Below are positions 20,920 through 32,586 of a DNA stretch of 64,000 nucleotides, piece by piece. The position numbers were made by a program, and so were the translations under genes. The stretch's first letter is position 1. Each line of letters begins with the position of its first letter. A model generated the notes under the pieces. That model searched no databases. It saw only the letters and a list, made by a program, of their open reading frames with translations, and was not told the origin of the DNA. Source of the DNA: Sympetrum striolatum (Eukaryota > Arthropoda > Insecta > Odonata > Libellulidae); the NCBI GenBank assembly GCA_947579665.1, contig CANPUZ010000031.1, positions 1,116,001-1,180,000 of the forward strand. The letters run 5' to 3'.

Positions 20920-20985
<66 letters not shown>
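20911..20985. repeat. TA microsatellite
   Basis: Nearly pure TA run, with a few TACA interruptions, between two copies of the composite repeat. Confidence 0.95.
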
Positions 20986-21832
20986 GAGTAAAATGTTGCT
21001 TGCATACTGCAAGCACATCGATAACAAAAGTTTTTTGTCGGCATCACATAGAGTGAGTCCTCAAAAGAAATAAAAATGGACGGAAAATATTCTTAATTTC
21101 CGCTGCAATTTATTCGTCTGGCATCGAACCCAGGTCATCCCGGTCAAACTTACTATGCAGAACCATAGAAGATAACCATCTCTAACTATGTGTGAAAATT
21201 CGAGCAGAAATATTGGCTGCAACTGCCTCAAACGACGTCCTACTTTTCCCTTATATTCCTTATGAGAGAAATGTTAATGTGCTCTGGCATCGAACCCAGG
21301 AATAGTACGGGCTTAAGAAATTTTTTTCTTAAACCAATTCTTAATATATATCTTGTAGCTGAGCGAAAAGTTCCTTACATTCCGGTAAGTGCATCAAAAA
21401 AATTAATGAAAAACTATCCCCATGCATTTTAAATGCGGGATTTTTGCATCGTCCTAGCGTCGAACCCAGGACGTTCTCATTAGTAATCATTAATGTTTAT
21501 AATAGTTCTTGACCATATCTCTAAGCTCCTTGAATTTCGATTCTCTACCTGTCCGGGAAGTATTATTAAAAAAATTTTGAAAATCGCCACCATGTATCCT
21601 TATGGAGAAAATCGGGACTTTGGGACCTTCTGGAATCGAACCCATGACACCGAGGTTCAATGTCGGCTTTTTCCTGGAGGTTACACGTCATGGCCATAAC
21701 GTCGTAAAAATTTCAAGTCGGTGGCCCTTGTGGAACATGGTTAGACTTTTGATCCCCTATATATATATATATATATATAACTTATATATAGGTATATCCG
21801 GAGAAGCGTCTATATATAATAGATATATATAT
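20986..21832 (+). repeat. Composite B-box repeat, copy 2 (type II, four modules)
   Basis: It starts TACGAGTAAAATGTTGCTTG. Four 11-mers are seen, near 21119, 21285, 21457 and 21632, all about 170 bases apart. The second module carries the alternative block CTTATATTCCTTATGAGAGA instead of the GAATGTAAATGGCTCTC block, defining a second subtype. Confidence 0.85.
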
Positions 21833-21835
21833 ATA

Positions 21836-22913
21836 TATACGAGTAAAATGTAGCTTGCATACTGCAAGCAGATCGGCAATACTAATTTCATATCGTCATC
21901 ATATCGGGACGGTCCTCAAAAGAAAAAAAAAGGATTTAATTTTTTCTTAAAATTCGCTGAAATTTCATCGTCTGGCATCGAACCCGAGTTTTACTGGTAA
22001 ACCTAGTATGAAACACAATAGAAGATCACCATCTCTAACTATGTGTGAAAATTCAAGCAGAAATATTGGCTATAACTGCCTCAAAAAGCGTTCTAATTTT
22101 CACGAATGTTAATGCCTCTCGGGACTTGAACCAAGGCCAATCGTGGAAATCTAAAACATAATTCTGAAAGTTTTTTATGATCTCTATCCATATGCCGAAT
22201 TTCAAGTTTCTATTTTATTGGGAAAGGTTTCAAAATAATTCCTAAAAATCGGATCAACTTCTGATTTCAGAGACACCTGGTGTCGAACCCAGGACGTATT
22301 GCAAGCTGTGAATGCACAGTTTGATTTGTATAGACTTGTTTTTGTATCTTGCAAAGTTTGAAGTCGATAGCATGCCGGAAAGTACCTAAATTTTGTTTCC
22401 GTTACCTCCGTAAGAAATGCATTGAGAAGTGCAAATGGCCCTCTGGGATCGAACCAAGGACAATCAGCGAACATGTAAAATTTTATTATGAAGTATATTC
22501 ATGGTATCTATCCACGTGCCGAGTTTCGAATATCCATGTTATCGGGAAAGGATCCAAAAAAAATCATCAAAATTGCCGCAATGCATTTTAAACGGCCGAT
22601 TTTTGCCCCGACCTAGCATCGAACCATGGACTATATTCTAAGATGTTTTTCTGATTTTCGTTGGAGACGCACGGCTTCTAGCGATCCCTCGAGTTTCAAC
22701 TCTTTCTCTCTCCGGGAAGTACCTCAAAAAAATTTTCGAAAATCCCCGCCATGTATTCTTATGGAGAAAATCGCGACTTTGGGGCCCTCTGGAATCGAAC
22801 CCATGACCCTTAGGATCAAAATCGCAATTTTTCTGGCGGTTACACGTTATGGCCAATACGTCGAAAAAATTTCAAGTCAATGACGCTTGTGGTTTAGGCT
22901 GTGAATTAGTATC

Positions 22914-22953
<40 letters not shown>

Positions 22954-22998
22954 ATAGGTATATCCATGAATGAATCCGGAGAAGCATCTATATATAAT

Positions 22999-23001
<3 letters not shown>
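21836..23001 (+). repeat. Composite B-box repeat, copy 3 (full length)
   Basis: Six-module type I copy. The second 11-mer is mutated (GGACTTGAACC). The others are near 21975, 22281, 22447, 22617 and 22791. The copy ends with eight TATC units and the GAATCCGGAGAAGC tail. Confidence 0.85.
22915..22958. repeat. TATC microsatellite
   Basis: Pure (TATC)n run inside the tail of copy 3. Confidence 0.95.

Positions 23002-23057
<56 letters not shown>
23000..23057. repeat. TA microsatellite
   Basis: Pure TA run separating copies 3 and 4. Confidence 0.95.
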
Positions 23058-23058
<1 letters not shown>

Positions 23059-23420
23059 TAGTAAAATGTAGCTTGCATACTGCAAGCGGATCAACAACAC
23101 TAATTTCATATTGGCATCATATCAGAACAGTCCTCAAAAGAAGAAAAAAGGATTGAAAATATTCTTAAAATTCGCTGCTATTTAATTGTCTGGCATCAAA
23201 CCTGGGTCTTCCTGGTGAATTACTATGTAGCACAACAGAAGATCTTTAACGATGTGTGAAAATTCAAGCAGAAATATTGGCTGCAACTGCCTCAAACGAC
23301 ATCCTACTTTTCCCATATATTCCTTATTTGAGAATTTGTAATGTGCTCTGGTATCAAACCCATAAACAGCATGGTCTTATCTAATTTTTTTCATAAACCA
23401 AGTCTTAATATATCTTGATA
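23056..23420 (+). repeat. Composite B-box repeat, copy 4 (5' two modules only)
   Basis: It begins TACTAGTAAAATGTAGCTTG. Both its 11-mers are decayed (GGCATCAAACC and GGTATCAAACC). It stops at about 23420, where the shared 74-bp block and an oppositely oriented copy begin, so this is a recombination or deletion joint. Confidence 0.8.
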
Positions 23421-23499
23421 CGATATACTTGATACGAGTTGAAGAGGAGAGAATAGAAGCAGTGCGTTACGTGATCCCATTTAGGGGAAATCTCTGCCA

Positions 23500-24649
23500 T
23501 CTATTATATATAGACGCTTCTCCGGATATCTACCTATATACACACTCACTCATTCATTCATTCATTCATCAAAATCAAAATTCTAACCATGTTCCACAAG
23601 TGCCACCGTCTTGAAATTTTTACGACGTTATGGCCATGACGTGTAATCTCCAGGAAAAAGCCGACTTTGAACCTCGGTGTCATGGGTTCGATTCCAGAAG
23701 GCCCCAAAGTCCCGATTTTATCCATAAGAATACATGGCGGGGATTTTAGAAAATTTTTTTGAGGCACTTCCCAGAAAAGGAGAGTTTTGAAATTCAAGGG
23801 ATCGATAGATGCCGTGCATATCTAAAGGAAACCATAAAGACATCTACGAATATTATCCTTGGTTCGATGCTAGGTCGGGGCAAAAATCGGCCGTTTAAAA
23901 TGCATTGTGGCGATTTTTAAGATTTTTTTTGGACCCTTTTCCAATGGCATAGAAACTTGAAATTCGATATGAGGTTGGATACTATAAAAATATATCATAA
24001 TCGAATTTTACATATCCGATGATGGTCCTTGGTTCAATCCCAGAGGGACATTTAAATTCCTCAATGCATTTCTAACGGAGATAACGGAAACAAATTTTAG
24101 GTACTTCCCGGCACGATAACGACTTCAAACATTGCATAGAGAAAGATCAAGTCCAAACAAATCAAACGGTGCATTCATAGCTATCAATGTGTCCTGGGTT
24201 CGACACCAGGTGTCTCTGCAATCAGAAGTTGATCCTATTTTTAGGAATTATTTTGAAACCTTTACCAATAATATAGAAACTTGAAATTTAGCATGTAGAT
24301 AGAGATCATAAATAACTTTCAGAAACATTTTTTTGATTTCCGAGATCGTCCTTAATTCGAATTCAGAGAGCCATTTAAATTCGTGAAAATTAAAACGTCT
24401 TTTGAGGCAGTTGTAGCCCATATTTCTGCTTGAAATTTCACACATAGTTAGATATGGCGATGTTCTATTGTGCCGCATAGTAAGTTCAACAGTAAAGACC
24501 CGGGTTCGATGCCAGACGATGGAATTTCAGCGAATTTTAAGAAAAATTTCAATCCATTTTTTTCTTTTGATGGCCGTCCCGATATGATGCCGACATGAAA
24601 ATAGTGTTGTCGATCTGCTTGCAGTATGCAAGCAACATTTTACTCGTAC
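23500..24649 (-). repeat. Composite B-box repeat, copy 5 (full length, reversed)
   Basis: Read on the minus strand it has the standard order. The + strand shows GGTTCGATTCC first (about 23687) and the TGCTTGCAGTATGCAAGC palindrome last (24617-24634). One of its 11-mers is decayed (GGTTCAATCCC). Confidence 0.85.
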
Positions 24650-24651
24650 CT

Positions 24652-25803
24652 ATCTATTATATATAGATGCTTCTCCGGATTCATTCATATATATACCTAT
24701 ATAGATAGATAGGATACAAATTCACAGCCTAAACTACAAGCGTCATTGATCTGAAATTTTTATGACATATTGGCCATAACGTGAAACCCCCAGGAAAAAA
24801 GAGACTTTGATCCTCAGTGTCATAGGTTCGATTCCAGAGGGCCCCAAAGTCCCGATTTTTCCCGTTTGAATGCATTGCCGTGATTTTCGGGAATTAAAAA
24901 AAAATACTTTCCGGATAGGTAGAGAAGTAAAACTCAAGATGCCTATATTTATGGTCTTGGACTTTCGAAAACATCAATGACTTTTACAAAAGTTATCCTG
25001 GGTTCGATGCTAGGACGATGCAAAGATCTGCCCTTTAAAATACATGGGAGCCGTTTTTCATTATTTTTTTAGATGCACTTATCGAAATGATAGGATGTTC
25101 GTGCTTGGCTGGAAGATGTATGGTACGAATAAGTTTTAGAAAAAAATTTTCAGAAGACCGTACTGTTCCTGGGTTCGAAGCCAGAGCACATTAACGTTTC
25201 TCTCATAAGGAATATAAAGGAAAAGTAGGACGTCATTTGAGGCAGTTGTAACCAATATTTCTGCTTGAATTTGCATACGCAGTTAGAGATGGTGTTTTTC
25301 TGTTGTGCTGCATAGAAAGTATTGCCTGAAAGACCCGGGTTCGATGCCGGGCGGTAAAAATATCCCCCATATATAATACTATGGGGTATCTTTTCATAAT
25401 TTTTTTATGCATTTATCGATATGTAAGGGAGCTCTTGCTTAGATGGAAGATGTATATTAACACTTTGTTTAAGAAAAAAAATAGATAAGACCATGCTGTT
25501 CTTGGGTTCGATGCCAGAGCACATTATAATTTCTCAAATAAGGAGTGTATGTGAATAGTAGGACGCCGTTTGAGGTAGTTGCACTTAATAGTTTTGCTTG
25601 AATTTTCACACATAGTTTTATATGGTAATCTTCTATTTTGCTGCGTAGTAAGTACACCAGGAAGACCGGGGTTCGCTGCCAGGCGATTAAATTGCAGCGA
25701 ATTCTACGAATATTTTGAATTTTTTTTTTCTTTTGATGTCCGTCCCGATATGAAATTAGTGTTGTCGATCTGCTTGCAGTATGCAAGCAACATTTTACTC
25801 GTA
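24652..25803 (-). repeat. Composite B-box repeat, copy 6 (type II, reversed)
   Basis: It runs from the GCTTCTCCGGATTCATTC tail through the CTCATAAGGAATATAAGG subtype block to TGCAAGCAACATTTTACTCG. It shares its outer ends exactly with copy 5 but differs in the middle modules, which are closest to copies 2 and 10. Confidence 0.85.
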
Positions 25804-25814
25804 CATATATATAT

Positions 25815-26903
25815 ACATTCATAGGGGATCAAAATTCTAACCATGATCCACAAGTGCCAATGCCTTGAAAATTTTACGACATATTGGCCATGACGTGTAA
25901 CCTCCAGGAAAAAGCCGACATTGAACCTCGGTGTCATGGGTTCGATTCCAGAAGGCCCCAAAGTCACGATTTTCCACATAAGATTACATGGCGGGGATTT
26001 TCGAAAATTTATTTGAGGCACTTCCCGGAAAAGGAGAGAGTTGAAACTCGAGGGATCGCTAGATGCCGCAAATATCAAAAGGGAACCATAAAGACATCTA
26101 CAAATATTATCGTTGGTTCGATGCTAGGTCGGGGCAAACATCGGCCGTTTAAAATGCATTGTGGCGATTTTTAAGATTTTTTTGGACCATTTGCCGGTGG
26201 CATGGAAACTTGAAATTCGGCATGTGATTAGATATCACAAATATATTTCACAATCAAAATTTCTATATTCGCTGATGGTCCTCGGTTCGATCCCAGAGGG
26301 CCTTTTACGTTCCTCAATGCATTTCTTACGGATATAACGGAAACAAATTTTAGGTACTTCCCGGCATGATATCGACTTCAAACTTTGCAAAAAATAAAAT
26401 CAAGACCTACATAATCATATTGTGCATTTACAACTACCAATGTGTCCTGGGTTCGACACCAGGCGTCTCTAAAATCAGTAACTGATCCGATTTTTAGTAA
26501 TTAATTTGAACCCCTTCTCTTTAATATTAAAACACTAAATTCGGTATATAGATAGAAATAATAGATAAATTTCGAAAAGTAGTTTTAGATTTCAGTGATC
26601 GTCCTTGGTTTGAATCCAGAGAGCCATTTACATTAGTGAAAAGTAGAACGTCGTTTGAGGCAGTTGCAGTCAATATTTCTGCTTGAATTTTCGCATATAG
26701 TTATAGATGGTGATCTTCTATTGTGGTGCATAGTAAGTTCACCAGGAAGACCCGGTTCGATGCCAGACGATTAAGTTCAAGCGAATTATAATAATATTTT
26801 CAATCCTTTTTTTTTCTTTAGCGGACCGTCCCGATATAATGCCGATATGAAATTAGTGTTGTCGATCTGCTTGCAGTGTGCAAGCAACATTTTACTCGTA
26901 TAT
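25815..26903 (-). repeat. Composite B-box repeat, copy 7 (reversed, left arm of palindrome)
   Basis: It lacks the GAATCCGGAGAAGC tail but is otherwise a type I copy. It ends exactly at the centre of a head-to-head junction with copy 8 (CGTATATATATACG at 26898-26911). Confidence 0.85.
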
Positions 26904-28005
26904 ATATACGAGTAAAATGTTGCTTGCATACTGCAAGCAGATCGGCAACACTATTTTCATGTCGGCATCATATCGAGACGGCCATCAAAAGAAAAAATGG
27001 ATTGAAATTTTTCTTAAAATTCACTGAAATTCCATTGTCTGGCATCGAACCCGGGTCTTTACTGTTGAAGTTACTATGCAGCACAATAGAACATCGCCAT
27101 CTCTAACTATGTGTGAAAATTCAAGCTGAAATATGGGCTACAACTGCCTCAAAAGACGATCTCATTTTCACGAATTTATATGGCTCTCTGGATTCGAACC
27201 AAGGACGATCTTGGAAATCTAAAAAATGTTTCTGAAAGTTATTTATGATCTCTATCTACATGCCTAATTTCAAGTTTCTATATTGTTGGGAAAGGGTTCA
27301 AAATAATTATTGAAAATCGGATCAGTTACTGATTTTAGAGACGCCTGGTGTCGAACCCAGGACACATTGACAGCTGGGAATGCACAGTTTGATTTGTATA
27401 CACTTAATCCTTCTTAGTGCAAAGTTTGAAGTCTTTATCGTGCCGGGAAGTACCTATAATTTGTTTCCGTTATCTCCGTAAGAAATGCATTGAGGAATTT
27501 AAATGGCCCTCTGGGATCAAACCAAGGACAATCAGCGAATATATAAAATTTGATCCTGAAATTTATTATTGATCTCCAACTCCATGCCGAATTTCAAGTT
27601 TCCATGCCATCGGGAAAGGGTCCAAAAAAAATCTTAAAAATCGCCACAATGCAATTTAAACGGCCGATTTTTGCCCCGACCTAGCATCGAACCCAGGATA
27701 TTTTCCGTAAAACTCATTTATGTTTTCAATAGATCATGACCATATATATAGGCTCCTTGAGTTTTGATTCGCTACCTATCCGGAAAGTATTTTTTTTTAA
27801 TCCCGAAAATCAAAGCAATGCATTTAAACGGGAAAAATCGGGACTTTGAGGCCCTCTGGAATCGAACCCATGACATCGAGGTTCAAAATCGCAATTTTCT
27901 GGAGGTTATACGTTATGGCCAATATGTCGTAAAAATTTCAAGCCATTGACGCTAGTGGTTTAGCCTGTGACTTTGTATCCTATCTATATACCTATCTATC
28001 TATAT
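26904..28005 (+). repeat. Composite B-box repeat, copy 8 (full length)
   Basis: Six modules in the standard order, with the fourth 11-mer mutated (GGGATCAAACC). It is fused head-to-head to copy 7. The two share an inverted repeat of roughly 85 bases per arm. Confidence 0.88.
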
Positions 28006-28009
28006 ATAT

Positions 28010-29188
28010 ATACGAGTAAAATGTAGCTTGCATACTGCAAGCAGATCGGCAATACTAATTTCATATCGGCATCATATCGGGACGGTTCTCAAACGAACAA
28101 AAAAATATTCAAAATATTCTTAAAATTCGCTGTTATTTTATCCTCTGGCATCGAACCCGGGTCTTACTGGTAAACTTACTATGCAGCACAATAGAAGATC
28201 AACATCTCTAACTATGTGTAAAAATTCAAGCAGAAATATTGGATACAACTGCCTCAAAAAACGTTCTTTTTTTCAGGAATGTAAATGCCTCTCTGGACTC
28301 GAACCAAGGACGATCTTGGAAATCTAAAACATAATTTTGAAATTTATCTATGATTTCTTACTACATGCCGAATTTCAAGTTTCTATATTGTTGGGAAAGG
28401 GATCAAAATTATTATTGAAAATAGGATCAGTTACTGATTTAGAGACGCCTGGTGTCGAACCCAGGACACACTGGTAGCTGTGAATGCACAGTTAGATTTT
28501 TATGAACTTGATCTTATTTTATGCAAAGAATGAAGTCAATATCATGCCGGAAAGTACCTAAAACCTTTTTCCGTTATCTCCATAAGAAATCCATTGTGGA
28601 GTGCAATTGGCCCTCTGGGATCGAACCAAGGACCATAAGCGAATAAAAAAAATTTGATTATGAAATATATTCATGATTTCTAACCCCATGCCTAATTTCA
28701 AGTTTCCATGCATTCGGAAAGGAGTCCAAAAAAAATCTTAAAAATCGCCACAATGCGTTTTAAACGGCCGATTTTTGCCCCGACCTAGCATCGAACCCAG
28801 GATATTTTCCGTATAACTCATTTATGTTTTCGATAGACCATAGTCATATATATAGGCTCCTTGAGTTTTAATTCTCTACCTATCCGGAAAGTATTTTTTT
28901 TTAATTCCCGAAAATCAAAGCAATGCATTTAAACGGGAAAAATCGAGACTTTGGGGCCCTCTGGAATCGAACCCATGACACTGAGGTTCAAAATCGCAAT
29001 TTTTCTGGAAGTTATACGTTATGGCCAATATGTCGTAAAAATTTCAAGCCATTGACGCTAGTGGTTTAGCCTGTGAGTTTGTATCCTCTCTATATATATA
29101 TATATATATGATATATGAATGAATCCGGAGAAGCATCTATATATAATAGATGAATGAATCCGGAGAAGCATCTATATATAATAGATAT
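28010..29188 (+). repeat. Composite B-box repeat, copy 9 (full length, double tail)
   Basis: All six 11-mers are intact. The tail GAATGAATCCGGAGAAGC plus TCTATATATAATAGA occurs twice in tandem (about 29117-29150 and 29152-29187), evidence of slippage or unequal exchange at the tail. Confidence 0.88.
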
Positions 29189-29189
29189 A

Positions 29190-30322
29190 TACTAGTAAAA
29201 TGTAGCTTGCATACTGCAAGCAGATCGACAACACTAATTTCATATCGGCATTATATTGGGACGGACATCAAGAGAAAAAAATAAAGGATTGAAAATATTC
29301 TTAAAATTCGCTGAAACTTTATCGTCTGGCATCGAACCCGGTTCCTTCAGGTCATACTTACTATGCAGCACAACAGAACAAATCCATTTCTAACTATGTG
29401 TGAAAATTCAGGCAGGAATATTGACTGCAACTGCCTCAAACGAAGTCCTACTTTTCCCTTATATTCCTTATGACAGAAATTTTAATGTGCTCTGGCATCG
29501 AACCCAGGTACAGCATTTCGTATCTAAATTTTTTTATTAAACTGAGTCTTAATATACATCTTCTAGCAAAGCAAGAACTTCCTATCATTTTGATAAATAC
29601 ATCAAAATAAATAATGAAAACTAACTCAATGCATTTTAAATGGGGGATATATTTACCATCTGGCTTCGAACCCGGGTCTTTCTGGTAATACTTTCTATGC
29701 AGCACTAAAGAAGATCACATCCTTTAACCATGTGTGAAAATTTAAGCAGAAATAATAGGTGCAACTGCCTCAAATGACGTCCTACTTTTCCCTTATATTC
29801 CTTATGAGAGAAACTTTTATGTGCTCTGGCAGAACCCAGGAACAGTAAGGTCTTATCTACATATTTTTCAAAAACCTATGCTTAATATACATCTTCCATA
29901 TAAGCGAGAACTTCCTATCATTTTGATAAGTGCATGAATAAATATAATGAAAATCTACCTCAATGTATTTCAAATGGCCGATTTTTGCATCGTCCTAGCA
30001 TCGAACCCAGGATATCTTCTGTGAAAGTCATTTACGTTTTCAATAGATCATGACCATATATATAGGCTCCTTGAGTTTCGATTCTCTACCTATCCGGAAA
30101 GTATTTTTTTTTAATTCCCGAAAATCAAAGCAATGCATTTAAACGGGAAAAATCGGGACTTTGGGGCCCTCTGGAATCGAACCTATGATACTGAGGTTCA
30201 AAAATACATTTTTTTTGGTAGTTACACGTTATAGCCAATACGCCGTAAAAATTTCAAGTCAATCACGCTTGTGGTTTAGGCTGTGAATTAGTATCCTATC
30301 TATCTATCTATCTATATAGGTA
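29190..30322 (+). repeat. Composite B-box repeat, copy 10 (type II)
   Basis: It begins TACTAGTAAAATGTAGCTTG. Modules 2-4 are of the TTCCCTTATATTCCTTATGA type, and that block occurs twice, so the middle of the unit is itself duplicated. One 11-mer has a deletion (GGCAGAACCC near 29829). Confidence 0.85.
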
Positions 30323-31452
30323 TACGAGTAAAATGTAGCTTGCATACTGCAAGCAGATCGACAACACAAATTTCTTGTCGGCATCCTATCAGGACGGTCT
30401 TCAAAAGAAAAAAAAAATGAAAATATCTTAATATCTCTCTACAATTTTATCGTCTGGAATCCAAACCGGGTCTTCCAGGAGAACTTACTATGAAGCAAAA
30501 CAGAAGATCACTCTCTATAACTATGTGTGAAAATTCAAACAAATATTTGCTAAAACTGCCTCAAAAGACGTTTTACTTTTCACGAATGTAAATGGCTCTC
30601 TGAATTCGAACCAAGGACTATCTAGGAAATCTAAAACATATTTTTGAAATGTATCTATGATCTCTATCCATATGCCGAATTCCAAGTTTCTATATCATTG
30701 GGAAAAGGTTCATAATAATTATTGAAAATAGGATCAGTTACTGATTGTAGAGACGCCTGGTGTCGAACCCAGGACACATTGGTAGCTGTGCATGCACAGT
30801 TTGATTTGGAAGGACTTGATCTTATATTATGCAAAGTTTGAAGTCGATATCTTGCCGGGAAGTACCTAAAACCTTTTTCTGTTATCTCCATAAGAAATGC
30901 ATTGAGGAATGTAAATGGCTCTCTGGGATCGAACCAAGGACCATCAGCGAATATGTAAAATTTGATTACGAAATATATTTATGATCTCCAACTCCATGCC
31001 GAATTTCAAGTTTCCATGCCATCGGGAAAGGGTCGAAAAAAAATCTTAAAAATCGCCACAATGCATTTTAAACGGCCGATTTTTGCCTTGACCTAGCATC
31101 GAACCCAGGTTATTTTCTGTAAAATCCATTTAGTTTTTCGATAGATCATGACTATATATAAAGGCTCCTAGAGTTTCGATTCTCTACCTATCCGGGAAGT
31201 ATTTTTTAAAAATTCCCGAAAATCTAAGCAATGCATTTAAACGGGAAAAATCGGGACTTTGGGGCCCTCTGGAATCGAACCCATGACACTGAGGTTCAAA
31301 ATCGCAATTTTTCAGGCGGTTAATTGTTATGGCCAATACGCAGTAAAAATTTGAACTCAATCACGCTTGTGGTTTAGGCTGTGAATTTGTATCCTATCTA
31401 TCTATATACCTATCTATATACCTATCTATATACCTATCTATATACCTATCTA
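30323..31452 (+). repeat. Composite B-box repeat, copy 11 (full length)
   Basis: Six modules in the standard order. The first 11-mer is decayed (GGAATCCAAACC). The tail is an extended run of TATCTATATACC units. Confidence 0.85.
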
Positions 31453-32585
31453 TATACGAGTAAAATGTAGCTTGCATACTGCAAGCAGATCGGCAATACT
31501 AATTTCATATCGGCATCATATCGGGAATGTCCTAAAAGAAAAAAAAGGATTGATATTTTTCTTAAAATTCGCAGAAATTTCATCGTCTGGCATCAAACCC
31601 GGATCTTACTGGTGAACTTACTATGTAGCACAATAGAAGATCACCATCTCTAACTATGTGTGAAAATTCAAGCAGAAATATTGGCTACAACTGCCTCAAA
31701 AGACGCTCTAATGTTCACGAATGTAAATGGCTCTCGGGACTCGAACCAAGGACGATCTTGGAAATTTAAAAAATGTTTCTGAATGTTATTAATGATCTCA
31801 ATCCATATGCCAAATTTCAAGTTTCTATATTATTGGGAAAGGTTTCAAAATAATTCATAAAAATCGGATCAACTTCTGATTGCAGAGACACCTGGTGTCG
31901 AACCCAGGACACATTGATAGCTATGAATGCATAGTTTGATTTGCTAAGACTGGTTCTTCTATCACACTAAGTTTTAAGTTGATAGCATGCCGGGAAGTAC
32001 CTAAAATATGTTTCCGTTATCTCCATCAGAAATGCATTGAGAAATGTAAATGGCGCCCTGGGATCGAACCAAGGACCATCAGCGAATATGTAAAATTTGG
32101 TTATGAAATATATTTATAATCGCCAACTCCATGCCGAATTTCAAGTTTCCATGCCATCGGGAAGGGGTCCAAAAAAAATCTTAAAAATCGCCACAATACA
32201 TTTTAAACGACCGATTTTTGCCTCGACCTAGCATCGAACCCAGGATATTTTCCGTAAAACTCATTTATGTTTTCGATAAATCATGACCATATATAAATGC
32301 TCCTAGATTTTCGATTCTCTATCTATCCCGGAAGTATTTTTTAAAAATTCCCGAAAATCAAAGCAATGCATTTAAACGGGAAAAATCGAGACTTTGGGGC
32401 CCTCTGGAATCGAACCCATGACACTGTGGTGCAAAATCGCAATTTTTCTGGCGGTTACACTCTATGGCCAATATGTCCTAAAAATTTCAAGTCAATGACG
32501 CTCGTGGTTTGGCCTATGTGTTTGTATCCTCTCTATATATATCTATTATATATAGATGCTTCTCCGGATTCATTCATATATATAG
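31453..32585 (+). repeat. Composite B-box repeat, copy 12 (full length)
   Basis: Six modules. The first 11-mer is decayed (GGCATCAAACC). At the end the tail block is inverted (GCTTCTCCGGATTCATTC), so tail modules can flip relative to the body. Confidence 0.85.
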
Positions 32586-32586
32586 C

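Noticed and set aside
20833..23061. Open frames through TA and TATC runs (poly Ile-Tyr, poly Ser-Ile-Tyr-Leu)
   Set aside because: Pure microsatellite translations on both strands with no protein character.
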